A stretch of DNA of 64,000 nucleotides from Ktedonosporobacter rubrisoli (GTDB taxonomy: Bacteria; Chloroflexota; Ktedonobacteria; Ktedonobacterales; Ktedonobacteraceae): NCBI RefSeq assembly GCF_004208415.1, contig NZ_CP035758.1:9672001-9736000 (forward strand), given 5' to 3'. Of the stretch, positions 1 to 8,622 are shown one piece after another. Both the position numbers and the translations under genes were made by a program. Under the pieces are notes generated by a model. The model had not been told where the DNA came from. It searched no databases and worked only from the letters and a program-made list of their open reading frames with translations. The number at the start of each line of letters is the position of its first letter. Positions within the stretch are counted from its first letter, which is position 1.

Positions 1-543
1 AGTACGCTTGATATTATTGCCGCGCAACAACAGCAATGGCCAGGGCCTGTGTGTGCAGTACTTGAGGCGGGCCGTTCTGAATTATATGCCGCTTGCTATG
101 TAGGGGAAAAGTTGCGTAGAGAGAATGATATTGCCTACAATATGAAACGGCTCAGTGAGTATCTATTGCAGACGCCGCAGGACTTAGCAACTTATTTGCT
201 GCAGCAGGCGCAGGCCTGGACGGGCATTGTTGATGAAGGTGAGGTGCCAGCCTTTCTCTTTTGTGGTGAGATAAGCCTGTTATCTCGCCAGGCCCTGAGT
301 ACCTCTATGCAAGGACATGGCCTCTTCGTCGGTAATCTAGAGGCGACGCGCTCTGCTTCTACCCTGGCCATGCTTGCCATGCAGCGCTTAAATGAAGGGC
401 AAGAGGATGATCCTCTGCTGCTAGAGCCACTTTATTTGCGGCGTCCATCTATTACGACCAGCAAGCGAAAGCAGCCGCTGCTTGGCACTGCTGCCACTGG
501 TCAAAGTCAGACAGAAAGGGAAGAGGGTGCGTTACGTCATTGA
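1..543 (+). CDS. tsaB: TsaB, tRNA t6A synthesis subunit (5' truncated by window edge)
   Basis: The reading frame is already open at base 1 and ends with TGA at 541-543, so this is the C-terminal part of a protein starting outside the window. The visible part has a TsaB/YeaZ-like segment, AVLEAGRSELYAACY, where the family has a conserved D/E-A-R-x-x-E-V/L-Y stretch. TsaB is the non-catalytic ASKHA-fold partner of TsaD in making N6-threonylcarbamoyladenosine at A37 of ANN-decoding tRNAs. The next gene (rimI) overlaps its 3' end in another frame and tsaD follows, the classic tsaB-rimI-tsaD order, which strongly supports the call. The tail after about residue 140 of the visible part is basic and variable. 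Confidence 0.85.
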   Translation, partial: STLDIIAAQQQQWPGPVCAVLEAGRSELYAACYVGEKLRRENDIAYNMKRLSEYLLQTPQDLATYLLQQAQAWTGIVDEGEVPAFLFCGEISLLSRQALSTSMQGHGLFVGNLEATRSASTLAMLAMQRLNEGQEDDPLLLEPLYLRRPSITTSKRKQPLLGTAATGQSQTEREEGALRH

Positions 544-1165
544 ACGAATGACGATGTCAGACGTGCCTCGCGTCATCGAGATTGAGCGTCTAGCCTATCC
601 ATCGACCTGGCCTCCGAGCGCATATCGTAAGGAGCTACAGGATAATCGTTGGGCTCATTACATCGTCTTACGCGATAAACAGATTACAGAGGAGCGTTCG
701 GTCGTGCCTCAGCAGGAAGCAGAGAAGCCGCGAAAAAATCGCCTCTTTCCACTTTCGCTCTTGCCCAGCCGTCCAACTATCACGGTCCCGGCGCCAGAAC
801 TTGCCTCGATTATTGGCTTTGCTGGCTTATGGCTCATGGTTGATGAGGCTCATGTAACAACTATTGCGATGCATCCAGATTACCGGAGATTGGGGCTGGG
901 TGAGTTTATGTTAGTGAGCTTAATTGATATTGCTTATAATATCGGGGCGAAATGGGTAACGCTCGAAGTACGTGTCTCAAATTATACTGCACAGAATCTC
1001 TATCGTAAATATGGTTTTCGGGAGGCAGGACTGCGCCATCGCTATTATAGTGATAATCAGGAAGATGCCTTAATTATGTGGACTGACGAAATCAATTCTC
1101 CCAGCTATAAGCAAAAATTTCAGGACTTGAAAGCGAGACTGATGCAGAAGCTGGAAGCTCAATAG
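527..1165 (+). CDS. rimI: RimI-type ribosomal-protein N-acetyltransferase
   Basis: GNAT-fold acetyltransferase of the RimI type, which acetylates protein N-termini (classically ribosomal protein S18). The acetyl-CoA loop is seen in HPDYRRLGLGEFMLV, and the C-terminal part (NLYRKYGFREAGLRHRYY) matches the RimI signature. I start it at GTG 527 because a purine-rich GGGAAGAG-like site sits just upstream; ATG 548 is an alternative, and an in-frame TTG at 482 has less support. It overlaps the end of tsaB, implying translational coupling. Odd: about 45 residues, rich in Pro, Lys and Glu, are inserted between the first strands and the AxIIGFAG strand, making it longer than the usual ~150 residues. 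It lies between tsaB and tsaD as in many bacteria. Confidence 0.85.
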   Translation: MRYVIERMTMSDVPRVIEIERLAYPSTWPPSAYRKELQDNRWAHYIVLRDKQITEERSVVPQQEAEKPRKNRLFPLSLLPSRPTITVPAPELASIIGFAGLWLMVDEAHVTTIAMHPDYRRLGLGEFMLVSLIDIAYNIGAKWVTLEVRVSNYTAQNLYRKYGFREAGLRHRYYSDNQEDALIMWTDEINSPSYKQKFQDLKARLMQKLEAQ

Positions 1166-1203
1166 GTGCTTTCTGAAGACTATAAACGCAGGAAATTTTT
1201 ACT

Positions 1204-2367
1204 ATGCTGGTACTTGGTATCGAAAGCTCATGTGATGAGACCGGAGCTGCTATCGTTAAGGATGGGCGTTATCTGCTCTCAAACGTGGTAGCTTCTCAAA
1301 TAGAGATCCATAATCGTTATGGAGGGGTTGTACCCGAGGTTGCTTCTCGACAGCAGCTAGCTACGATTATTCCAGTAGTTGAGACTGCCCTGGAGCAGGG
1401 TGGCTGCACGTGGGCCGATATTGATGCGGTTGCGGCAACCTATGGACCCGGGCTGGCTGGATCGCTCCTCGTAGGGCTGACGGTGGGTAAGACCCTGGCC
1501 CTGGCCTGTAATTTGCCTTTTCTCGGCGTTAACCATCTTGAGGCCCATATTTATGCAAACTGGCTGCGCAAAGATGTAGCTCCGCAAAAGGTCGAGGATT
1601 GGCGCTATCAGGAGGGAGATCCTGTCTTTCCTCTCCTTTGTCTTGTGGTGTCAGGTGCGCATAGCGAGCTGGTGCTGGTGCCTGAACATGGGCACTATGA
1701 GTTGCTCGGACGTACGCGTGACGATGCGGCCGGAGAAGCCTTTGATAAGGTTGCGCGTATCCTGGGCCTTGGTTATCCCGGTGGCCCGGCCATCCAGCAA
1801 GCGGCGCAAGATGCTGAGGCAGAATTGCAGCAGCAGGGCAAGCCGCTCAAACTTGCCCGCAACGCGTATCGCCTGCCGCGCGCCTGGCTACGCGGCACCT
1901 ATGATTTTAGCTTTAGCGGCCTAAAAACTGCCATGCTCCACCTGGCCGAAGGCGCTGTAGAAAGCCAGCATCGCAAGCAAGTGAGCCAGTATACACGCAT
2001 GGGTGAACTGGCGGCTCAGCATGGATTGCCTAATGTATCCCTCCTGGCGGCAAGCTTCCAGGAAGCTGCTGTCGATGTGTTGGCAGTAAAAACGCGTCTT
2101 GCCGCTCAGGAATATCAGGTAAAGCAAGTTGTTCTGGCGGGAGGGGTAGCGGCGAATGCCAGCTTACGTGCTCGCCTTGAGCAAGAACTTTCCCCGTTGC
2201 ACATTCGTCTTAACTATCCACCTATTGAGTTCTGCACTGATAATGCAGCTATGATTGCTGGTGCGGCTTTCTTCCATTTGTGCCGTGATGAACGGCATGG
2301 CCTTGATCTGGACGTGCAGCCTGGATTGAGCCTACCTTTTGTTAAGAGAGAGAAATCGTATGCCTAA
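1204..2367 (+). CDS. tsaD: TsaD, tRNA threonylcarbamoyladenosine transferase
   Basis: Catalytic subunit (Kae1/Gcp family, ASKHA fold) that transfers the threonylcarbamoyl group to A37 of tRNA. The N-terminus LGIESSCDETGAA, the metal-binding HxxxH in NHLEAHIYAN (about residue 115), the GRTRDDAAGEAFDKVA block, FSFSGLKTA and VLAGGVAANASLR are all present. At 387 residues it is longer than the usual ~340; extra sequence lies around residues 205-220 and 250-275. The start is ATG 1204, 38 bp after rimI. Its 3' end overlaps the next gene by 8 bp, so tsaB-rimI-tsaD-ROK is probably one transcription unit. It is expected to be essential. Confidence 0.95.
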   Translation: MLVLGIESSCDETGAAIVKDGRYLLSNVVASQIEIHNRYGGVVPEVASRQQLATIIPVVETALEQGGCTWADIDAVAATYGPGLAGSLLVGLTVGKTLALACNLPFLGVNHLEAHIYANWLRKDVAPQKVEDWRYQEGDPVFPLLCLVVSGAHSELVLVPEHGHYELLGRTRDDAAGEAFDKVARILGLGYPGGPAIQQAAQDAEAELQQQGKPLKLARNAYRLPRAWLRGTYDFSFSGLKTAMLHLAEGAVESQHRKQVSQYTRMGELAAQHGLPNVSLLAASFQEAAVDVLAVKTRLAAQEYQVKQVVLAGGVAANASLRARLEQELSPLHIRLNYPPIEFCTDNAAMIAGAAFFHLCRDERHGLDLDVQPGLSLPFVKREKSYA

Positions 2368-3367
2368 ACAAAAAGCCTATGCCCTTGGCATTGACCTGGG
2401 AGGAACCAAGACGCTTGCCGCCGTGATTGATATAACCTCTGGTGAGGTTGTTTCATCGGCCCGTAAGCGCACGCGGGCTGAGCGCGGACAGGAATTTGTG
2501 GCTCAGCGTACACTGGAGCTGGCCAACGCGGCCCTTGGTGATATGCCCAATGGGGCCGAGATCGTTGCTGTTGGGGTTGGCGCTGCGGGGCAGATCGATC
2601 GCGATGCTGGAACGATTGTTGATGCTCCCAATCTCGGTGTACGAAATATGGCATTGGGAAGCCTGTTAAGTAAGCAGTTGGGTAAGCCTGTCTCTGTTGG
2701 CAATGACGTTGAGGTTGCAGCCCTTGGCGAGTATCTCTACGGAGCGGGGAAAGGCTATAGTAATTTTATCTGCGTCTTTATAGGTACTGGCATTGGTTCT
2801 GGGATTGTGCAGAATGGGCGCATGTATACAGGCTTGACAGGTACAGCGGGCGAAATAGGCCATATGGTCATTCAAGCCGGCGGGCGTATCTGCGGCTGTG
2901 GCGGGCGTGGGTGCCTGGAGGCCTATGCTTCACGTACAGCCATCACCAGAGCCATTATGGCTGAGATACATCATGGGCGGCCTTCGGTGCTGGCAACCGA
3001 TGCCGAGCGTCAGCTTAAGCAAGGCGAGACGATCATACGTTCTGGCATACTGGCTAATGCTATCCAGCAAAAAGATGAGTTGACAATTGAGATTGTTACT
3101 GAGGCGGCGGAATATCTAGGATACGGTCTGGGATCAGTGATGAATCTCTACAATCCCGACTGTATCATCCTGGGCGGCGGCGTCGTTGAAGCTGTTGATC
3201 TGCTGTTTGAGACCGCTAGCTATCGCGCTCGTACGGTGGCTCTCTCGGCTCCGGCTAAGAAAACACCCCTTTTGCGCGCGAAGCTTGGCGATTTCTCGGG
3301 CGTGGTTGGCGCAGCCTGTCTTGGGGCCCAAAAAGCGGGATATCAGTTTTCTTCGAACGGTAAATAA
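2360..3367 (+). CDS. ROK-family sugar kinase (glucokinase-like)
   Basis: Cytosolic ATP-dependent sugar kinase of the ROK family, probably a glucokinase or N-acylhexosamine kinase. The phosphate loop GIDLGGTKT lies at the N-terminus, a GVGAAGQID motif follows, and the zinc-binding ROK signature CGCGGRGCLEAYASR lies near residue 180. IGTGIGSGIV and ILGGGVVEA are also family motifs. The chosen start is ATG 2360 (MPKQKAYALGI) after a GAGAGAG purine stretch inside the end of tsaD; an upstream TTG would add seven residues. About 335 residues is normal for the family. Substrate cannot be told from sequence alone. It is probably co-transcribed with tsaD. Confidence 0.88.
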   Translation: MPKQKAYALGIDLGGTKTLAAVIDITSGEVVSSARKRTRAERGQEFVAQRTLELANAALGDMPNGAEIVAVGVGAAGQIDRDAGTIVDAPNLGVRNMALGSLLSKQLGKPVSVGNDVEVAALGEYLYGAGKGYSNFICVFIGTGIGSGIVQNGRMYTGLTGTAGEIGHMVIQAGGRICGCGGRGCLEAYASRTAITRAIMAEIHHGRPSVLATDAERQLKQGETIIRSGILANAIQQKDELTIEIVTEAAEYLGYGLGSVMNLYNPDCIILGGGVVEAVDLLFETASYRARTVALSAPAKKTPLLRAKLGDFSGVVGAACLGAQKAGYQFSSNGK

Positions 3368-3419
3368 AAGCCTCAGTCTGGGAAGAAGATAGGAAAAAGA
3401 AAAGAAGGCGGGATGGTCT

Positions 3420-4043
3420 ATGGACGAAGAAACACCCCACATTGATGTGCGTGCTGTAACTGTCAACGACGCTCCTGCTCTGCACGGACTCGACTACAGT
3501 TTCGAGACAGACCGTATTTACACGTTGCGGGAATGCAATCACCTGCTGCGGAGTGAAAATGGTTCCGGCGCAGAGAATAAGCCTGCGTTTGCTTTTGAAC
3601 TAACGGAGACGCTGGTCGATCCACCCATTTATAAAAATTATCGTGAATACGAGAATTCACTGGAAGATGTTGAGGAGCAGCTCCGGGAGGGAGAGGGTGG
3701 ATATATTGCGCTGGCTAACGCTGAAGTAGCTGGCGCAGTGTTACTCCATGTCGAGGAATGGCGTTCGGTGGCGCTTATCGAAGACCTGATCGTTGGACGC
3801 CAATTTCGCCGCTATGGCATCGGCTCTTTGTTGCTGAGGTGTGCTGCCGATTGGGCGCGCAAACGTAATTGTTGGGCTATAGTCCTGGAGACGCAGAATA
3901 TCAATTACCCGGCTATCCAATTCTATCTTCGTAATGGCCTGGAGATATGGAGTATCCATCAACATTTCTATCCTCCCGGTCCACTGGCGCATGAAGTAGC
4001 AGTTTTTATGGGCAAGCGCCTTTCATCGACTCCAGAACAATAG
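3420..4043 (+). CDS. GNAT-family N-acetyltransferase
   Basis: About 207 residues with one GNAT domain in the C-terminal half: the segment from GGYIALA through VALIEDLIVGRQFRRYGIGSLLL holds the acetyl-CoA-binding R-x-x-G-I-G loop, and LETQNINYPAIQFYLRNGLEI is the typical last helix/strand. The first ~85 residues hold a FETDRIYTLRE segment resembling GNATs found next to small-molecule enzymes in Gram-positive bacteria. Acceptor substrate unknown. It lies 52 bp after the ROK kinase and is followed by a strong hairpin at 4047, so it probably closes the operon. A second acetyltransferase here, besides rimI, need not act on proteins. Confidence 0.85.
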   Translation: MDEETPHIDVRAVTVNDAPALHGLDYSFETDRIYTLRECNHLLRSENGSGAENKPAFAFELTETLVDPPIYKNYREYENSLEDVEEQLREGEGGYIALANAEVAGAVLLHVEEWRSVALIEDLIVGRQFRRYGIGSLLLRCAADWARKRNCWAIVLETQNINYPAIQFYLRNGLEIWSIHQHFYPPGPLAHEVAVFMGKRLSSTPEQ

Positions 4044-4046
4044 AAA

Positions 4047-4077
4047 AAGAGCTCCGGAAATCACTTCCGGAGCTCTT
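4047..4077. terminator. Bidirectional intrinsic terminator
   Basis: A perfect 13-bp stem (AAGAGCTCCGGAA with its complement) and a 5-nt loop sit between two convergent genes. An A-run to the left becomes a U-run for minus-strand transcription, so it can end metG as well as the plus-strand operon. Confidence 0.85.
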
Positions 4078-4103
4078 GCGAATCTGGCTTGTCTGCTCTG
4101 GCC

Positions 4104-5768
4104 TTATACGGCTGCCGGCACTTCTAGCTTGGGGAAAAGAGGTGCGGGAGAAGGAAGGGTAATCCCGGCCGGAACTGTTTCAAGCTTCCAGCTTACCTTA
4201 CTTACATCACCCTCAAATCCCAGATAGCCGTGCAGCTTTTGCGAAGAGAATGGCAGATATGGGCAGAACAGAACGCGTAAGCCGCTAAGCACCTGTAGCA
4301 TGACATAAATCGTCGTGCCGGCTGCCTCGCGATTCACCTTGATTTGCTTCCAGGGAGCCTGTTCGTCGAGGTAGCGGTTGGCGGCACGGGCCACAGCCAT
4401 GGCCGCGTTGAGGCCGTCCTTCATGTGGCACTGTTCGATATTGTGCGCGACCTGCTCAAATCCATGCTCCACCTCAGCCAGGATCGCGCGATCAGCCTCG
4501 CTTAAGTCCTGCGGCTGGGGCACAACTCCGCCGAACTTGCTCTGCAGGAAGGTCAGCGTGCGATGAACGCTATTGCCATAAGCGGCCACCAGCTCATCGT
4601 TATTGCGCCGAATCATCTCGTCGAAGGTAAAGTCAGTATCGCGTCCTTCGGGCGCCGTTGCTGAGAGATAGTAGCGCAGCGTATCAGCGCTATACTGCTC
4701 AAGAACGTCGCGGGTCCAGATAACGTTGCCACGACTGCTCGAAGCTTTGGCCCCGCTCATCGTCATAAACTCGTTGGCTGGAACGTCATAGGGAAGATTG
4801 CGGTTGCCATAACCAATGAGCATCGCCGGCCAGATAATCGCGTGGAAGGGGATATTATCCTTTCCAATAAAGTTGTAAATCCTGGTTGGCGGCTCTGTCT
4901 GTCCGGGCACCCACCAGGTTTTCCAGGCTTCGGGTGTGCCTTGCTTTTCAGCCCACTCGACAGTGGCTGAGAAGTAGCCGATAACTGCGTCAAACCAGAC
5001 ATAGATGCGCTTATCTTCGTAGCCCTCTAGCGGAATAGGGACGCCCCAGTCAAGATCGCGCGTGATTGCGCGAGCGCGCAGGCCTTCTTTAAGCCAGTTC
5101 AGCGCAAATGCCAGCGTGTTCGGGCGCCAGTGCTCTTTTCCCTGCGCAAGCCATTCTGCCAACGGCTCCTGCAATTTGGGGAGATCCAGGAAGAAATGCT
5201 CGGTCTGACGCATCTCTAATTTGCTGGTCTTACTCCCACAGAGGCGGCATTTCGCATCAATCAAGTCGATAGGGTCCAGCGTATGGCCGCAATTGTCGCA
5301 TTGATCTCCACGGGCAGAAGTATAGCCGCAGAACGGGCAGGTGCCTTCGATATAGCGATCGGGCAAGAAGCGCCGGTCTGTAGGGCAGTAGGGAGACTGC
5401 ATCGTATCCTTAAAGATGTAGCCTTTATCATAAAGCGTAAGAAAGAAATCCTGGGTAATACGATAGTGATTGGGAGTTCCGGTCTCTGTGTAGTTATCCC
5501 AGGACATACCCAGCTTATCCCATACTTCACAAATCTGGCGATGGTAGCGGGCAACAAATTCGCGCGGAGAGATACCTTCGCGTTCCGCGTCGACAAGAAT
5601 GGGCGTGCCATGCTCATCGCTACCGGAAACCATCAAAACATGATTGCCAGCCATGCGATGATAGCGTGCAAATGTGTCTGCGGGCAGGTATGCGCCGACG
5701 ATCTGTCCGACATGGGTCGAACTTTTCGCGTACGGCCAGGCTACGCAGACAAGAATATGTTCATTCAT
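4104..5768 (-). CDS. metG: Methionyl-tRNA synthetase
   Basis: Class I aminoacyl-tRNA synthetase charging tRNA-Met. The HIGH-equivalent is THVGQIVGAYLPAD near residue 18. A zinc region with four CxxC-type knuckles (CPFC, CDNC, CRLC and an unpaired continuation) spans about residues 125-180, the two-knuckle arrangement of the MetG1-type enzymes. The KMSKS position reads KASSSRGN (about residue 345), an unusual version. The protein ends at 554 residues with the anticodon-binding helical domain; there is no C-terminal EMAP-like tRNA-binding domain. The start ATG 5768 gives the conserved VCVAWPYA N-terminus. It is a single gene, with a terminator hairpin just downstream (4047-4077). Confidence 0.93.
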   Translation of the reverse strand: MNEHILVCVAWPYAKSSTHVGQIVGAYLPADTFARYHRMAGNHVLMVSGSDEHGTPILVDAEREGISPREFVARYHRQICEVWDKLGMSWDNYTETGTPNHYRITQDFFLTLYDKGYIFKDTMQSPYCPTDRRFLPDRYIEGTCPFCGYTSARGDQCDNCGHTLDPIDLIDAKCRLCGSKTSKLEMRQTEHFFLDLPKLQEPLAEWLAQGKEHWRPNTLAFALNWLKEGLRARAITRDLDWGVPIPLEGYEDKRIYVWFDAVIGYFSATVEWAEKQGTPEAWKTWWVPGQTEPPTRIYNFIGKDNIPFHAIIWPAMLIGYGNRNLPYDVPANEFMTMSGAKASSSRGNVIWTRDVLEQYSADTLRYYLSATAPEGRDTDFTFDEMIRRNNDELVAAYGNSVHRTLTFLQSKFGGVVPQPQDLSEADRAILAEVEHGFEQVAHNIEQCHMKDGLNAAMAVARAANRYLDEQAPWKQIKVNREAAGTTIYVMLQVLSGLRVLFCPYLPFSSQKLHGYLGFEGDVSKVSWKLETVPAGITLPSPAPLFPKLEVPAAV

Positions 5769-5922
5769 GACTATATTTTAAGCTCCCTATAAAGTTAAGG
5801 ATAAAGAGTTTGCATGGAGGGAACTACCCGGCCTTCTGTGCATACCCCCGATTGGTAGCAAGTGAGAAGCAGGAAGTTAACATGGGTATTATAGCAACAG
5901 ATCATGCTGAGTACAAGCTATA

Positions 5923-6942
5923 TTACATCCCGATGTAGCGGGCATAGACCGAGCGGGCGACTTGCTCATCGTCGGTTCCCTTGATGATGGCGCGTGCATC
6001 AGGGAAGACGGTCATTTCGTAGCCATCGATAGTGCAACGCAGCAAAAATTCGTTGTAGGTAACCTCACCAATTGGCCGGAGTCTCTCTGCTATCGTCGAA
6101 AAGTCCAGACGCTTTTCTCTTGACATCGCGCTACTGCGTACCTGTACAGCGTTACGTCCGCATAAGGTTGCGCTGCTCTGACCAGCCGAGTCGAGAAATT
6201 CATAGTGATGCTGGCCGCAGGTGGGACAATCTGGCTGCCGGGGCAGCGTAATGCGATCGACAGTGTTTTCCCATAGATCCATCCAGAGCATATCGCGACT
6301 TACCTTAGGGCTATTCAAGAGAAGTTTGAGTGCTTCGGTTGAAGCGATCCCGCTGATAACCCCCACAATGCCATTGAGCACGCCGGCGGTATCGCAGGTT
6401 GGTGTTGTGCCGGGTAGTGGCATGTCGGGAAAGACGCAGCGCAAGCAAGGTGTGTCGCCGGGGATAATATTCATAGTTACGCCATAAGAAGCTATAACGC
6501 CGCTATAGATCCAGGGACGCTGAAGCTTGACACAGACGTCGTTAATGAGATAGCGCGTTTCAAAGTTGTCGGTTGCGTCGAGGAGCACATCTGTGTCGCT
6601 GACAAGTGCTTCGATCCCATCGGCATTGATATCTTCGACGAGGGCTTCTACTTTGACGGAGCTATTTACACGGCTGAGTTTTTCAGCGGCGGCGATGGCT
6701 TTAGGCAAGTGACGCTCGATATCATCCTCGTCAAACAAGATCTGCCGCTGCAGATTATTCAGCTCGATATAGTCGCGGTCAGCTATGACTAAGCGTCCTA
6801 CGCCGGCACGACATAAGTTGTTGGCGATGACTGTGCCTAGAGCTCCGCAGCCGATGATGGTGACTGACGCGGAACGCAGACGCTCTTGACCCTCTTTCCC
6901 GATAGGTCCGAATAATGTTTGTCGTGAGTAACGGTCGAGCAT
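5923..6942 (-). CDS. ThiF/MoeB/HesA-family E1-like adenylyltransferase
   Basis: E1-like enzyme that adenylates the C-terminal glycine of a ubiquitin-fold sulfur carrier (ThiS, MoaD or similar). The Rossmann ATP site IIGCGALGTVIANNL, the acidic DRDYIELNNLQRQ block, the DATDNFETRYLINDVC motif and two zinc CxxC pairs (CLRC, CPTC) are present. I place the start at ATG 6942 because AAGGGAGG lies 7 bases upstream; the in-frame ATG 6966 would put that site inside the gene. A C-terminal ~60-residue extension (from IAERLRPIGEVTY) looks like a small beta-rich domain. No thiS/moaD gene is adjacent, so thiamin, molybdopterin or another thiolation pathway cannot be decided. Confidence 0.85.
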   Translation of the reverse strand: MLDRYSRQTLFGPIGKEGQERLRSASVTIIGCGALGTVIANNLCRAGVGRLVIADRDYIELNNLQRQILFDEDDIERHLPKAIAAAEKLSRVNSSVKVEALVEDINADGIEALVSDTDVLLDATDNFETRYLINDVCVKLQRPWIYSGVIASYGVTMNIIPGDTPCLRCVFPDMPLPGTTPTCDTAGVLNGIVGVISGIASTEALKLLLNSPKVSRDMLWMDLWENTVDRITLPRQPDCPTCGQHHYEFLDSAGQSSATLCGRNAVQVRSSAMSREKRLDFSTIAERLRPIGEVTYNEFLLRCTIDGYEMTVFPDARAIIKGTDDEQVARSVYARYIGM

Positions 6943-7321
6943 CGCTTGGCCTCCCTTATTCTCCATGCAGAATCTCTACCTAGTATTCTAACATATCTTT
7001 TGCAGTCTCCTCAGCCGGAGTCAGAGAAAAGGGATGCCCAGCCTCACAGTCCTCCTTTTCTAGTATACTACTCATTCCAAATGAGCTCTTGAGACTGCAC
7101 TAGAAATATCCCGCAAAACCAAATGTTGTGCTTGTCGAGGGACTACGTGATATGGCAGAATGCAAGTGCTCAGGTGACCGGCTGGAGAGTAATACCTTAT
7201 GGGCTGGGTGAAGGTTCAATCTCCACCTCCTGAAAGGCCTGATTTGTGGATCGGCAAGTTGTCTATCCTGGTGGCGGGTGCGAAGTGTAGCGGCAACAAA
7301 TAGTACAGTCTATGAGTTATG
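6943..7321. other. Intergenic region, divergent upstream regions of thiF-like and receiver genes
   Basis: No open frame of note and no tRNA-like fold was found. The right edge leads into the promoter at 7322. The left part must carry the promoter of the minus-strand E1-like gene, but I see no clear -10/-35 pair. Confidence 0.4.
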
Positions 7322-7350
7322 TTGGCAGGAGCACATAACTGTGTTACAAT
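7322..7350 (+). promoter_or_regulatory. Sigma-70-type promoter of receiver gene
   Basis: TTGGCA, 17 bases, TACAAT: five of six matches in each box at the ideal spacing. It lies 90 bp before the start codon at 7440 and nothing else intervenes. Confidence 0.65.
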
Positions 7351-7439
7351 GCGAAAGATACAATAATCATGCTGAGAACTTGTAACCAGTACATTAAGCA
7401 GGCTTTGCTACAGGCAGCCTTTTGAGCAGCGGGAATGCA

Positions 7440-7868
7440 ATGAAGAAAGTGTTAGTCATCGACGACAATCCGACGATAGTGGAACTCATCAAATATGCGG
7501 TGAATCTGCAAGGGTCGTATAGTGTTGTCGTCGCTTATGATGGGGTACAAGGGCTGGAACGAGTACATGCCGAACAGCCCGATTGCGTGATTATCGACGT
7601 GAAGATGCCACGTATGGACGGGTATCAATTGGTACGCTGCTTACGTGGTGATCCCCGCACAGCTAATATACCAATGATCATTCTAAGCGCCATGACGCGC
7701 GATGAAGATCAGATGACAGGCTTACTCTCAGGTGCCGATGAGTACCTTACCAAGCCGTTTAAGCCAACGGCTTTGAATGAGGCCATCGAGAGAGTACTAC
7801 AGCTGACACCAGCAGAGCGTCAGCGTCGTACTGACTACCTGGTACAAACCCAGGCAGAGCGGGACTAG
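7440..7868 (+). CDS. Stand-alone response-regulator receiver protein
   Basis: CheY-like single receiver domain of 142 residues with no output domain. The acidic pair Asp8/Asp9 (VIDDNP), the phosphoacceptor Asp53 (IIDVKMPRMDG), and Lys105 (LTKPF) form a complete active site. I start at ATG 7440 (MKKVLVIDD), which gives the canonical N-terminus; a TTG at 7422 would add six residues. After residue 120 there is only a short polar tail. No histidine kinase is in the window, so its partner is unknown. It lies just before a second receiver-like protein and has its own promoter at 7322. Confidence 0.9.
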   Translation: MKKVLVIDDNPTIVELIKYAVNLQGSYSVVVAYDGVQGLERVHAEQPDCVIIDVKMPRMDGYQLVRCLRGDPRTANIPMIILSAMTRDEDQMTGLLSGADEYLTKPFKPTALNEAIERVLQLTPAERQRRTDYLVQTQAERD

Positions 7869-8036
7869 GAAGCGCGCAGAGTATATAAAGTATGCTGCAT
7901 CAGATGGAGATCTGGTGATAGAGATGCATACGTACTTTGCTGCAGATATTACCATGAAACATGAGGCTCTAGCTTTTATGGTTCTTCCTGAGGTGAGAGT
8001 TCTTAACGCTTTATATCTTCCGAGTAGTGCAGAATA

Positions 8037-8450
8037 ATGCGTGAAATACGGGCATTGCGTAGACTAAACATTTTGTTTGTAGAAAACGACCCTGGCATAC
8101 ATAATAGGATGCAACAAATTCTTGGTGATGGATTCGTTGTGAAGGGGGTTGCATCGGTGACAGAGGCGAAAGAAAGCCTGGAGACATTTCTGCCTGACGT
8201 TCTGGTGGCAGAAGTCTTGCTTGGCCGGGAGAATGGTTTAGATCTCTGCCGCTATGTACGCAGCAATTCCTCTCTCTATCATCTTCCTATCATGCTGCTT
8301 ACTTCACTTACCACGCTTCAGGATAAGGTGGCGGGCTTTGATGCAGGGACCGATGATTATGTGATCAAGCCATTTGATGCGCATCATTTACAGGCTCGCA
8401 TCAGATTGCTTTCGCGTATAAAGCGCATCGAACGCCACGCACAGGAATAA
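8037..8450 (+). CDS. Receiver-like protein with Glu in place of the phosphoacceptor Asp
   Basis: A 137-residue single CheY-like domain. The acidic pocket (VENDPG, residues 15-20), Thr89 (LLTSL) and Lys111 (VIKPF) are in place, but the phosphoacceptor position reads VLVAEVLLG: Glu59 where Asp is expected. Asp-to-Glu changes often mimic constant phosphorylation in receiver domains, so this may be an always-on or ligand-gated pseudo-receiver (inference). It ends with a basic helix (RIKRIERHAQE) and has no DNA-binding domain. It lies 168 bp after the orthodox receiver protein, but the two are not close relatives. Confidence 0.85.
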   Translation: MREIRALRRLNILFVENDPGIHNRMQQILGDGFVVKGVASVTEAKESLETFLPDVLVAEVLLGRENGLDLCRYVRSNSSLYHLPIMLLTSLTTLQDKVAGFDAGTDDYVIKPFDAHHLQARIRLLSRIKRIERHAQE

Positions 8451-8577
8451 GTGCAGCCCGACAGGCAGCCAGCCAGAAGGGCCCTGTTCAATTGAGGTTT
8501 AAGGTTTGTGATGGAGTAGATTGCTTCCAGATGCTTGCTATTGCGTTAGATGGTTAATGTGGCATAAATGAAATTTA

Positions 8578-8610
8578 GAGGAGCGGAACCTTGAAGGTGT
8601 TCGGCTCCTC
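8578..8610 (-). terminator. Terminator of oppB-oppC pair
   Basis: A stem built on GAGGAGC...GCTCCTC extends to about 15 pairs with one mismatch and a 2-nt bulge. On the minus strand it lies 12 bp after the oppC stop and is followed by a U-rich tract. Confidence 0.7.
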
Positions 8611-8622
8611 TTGACAATAAAG

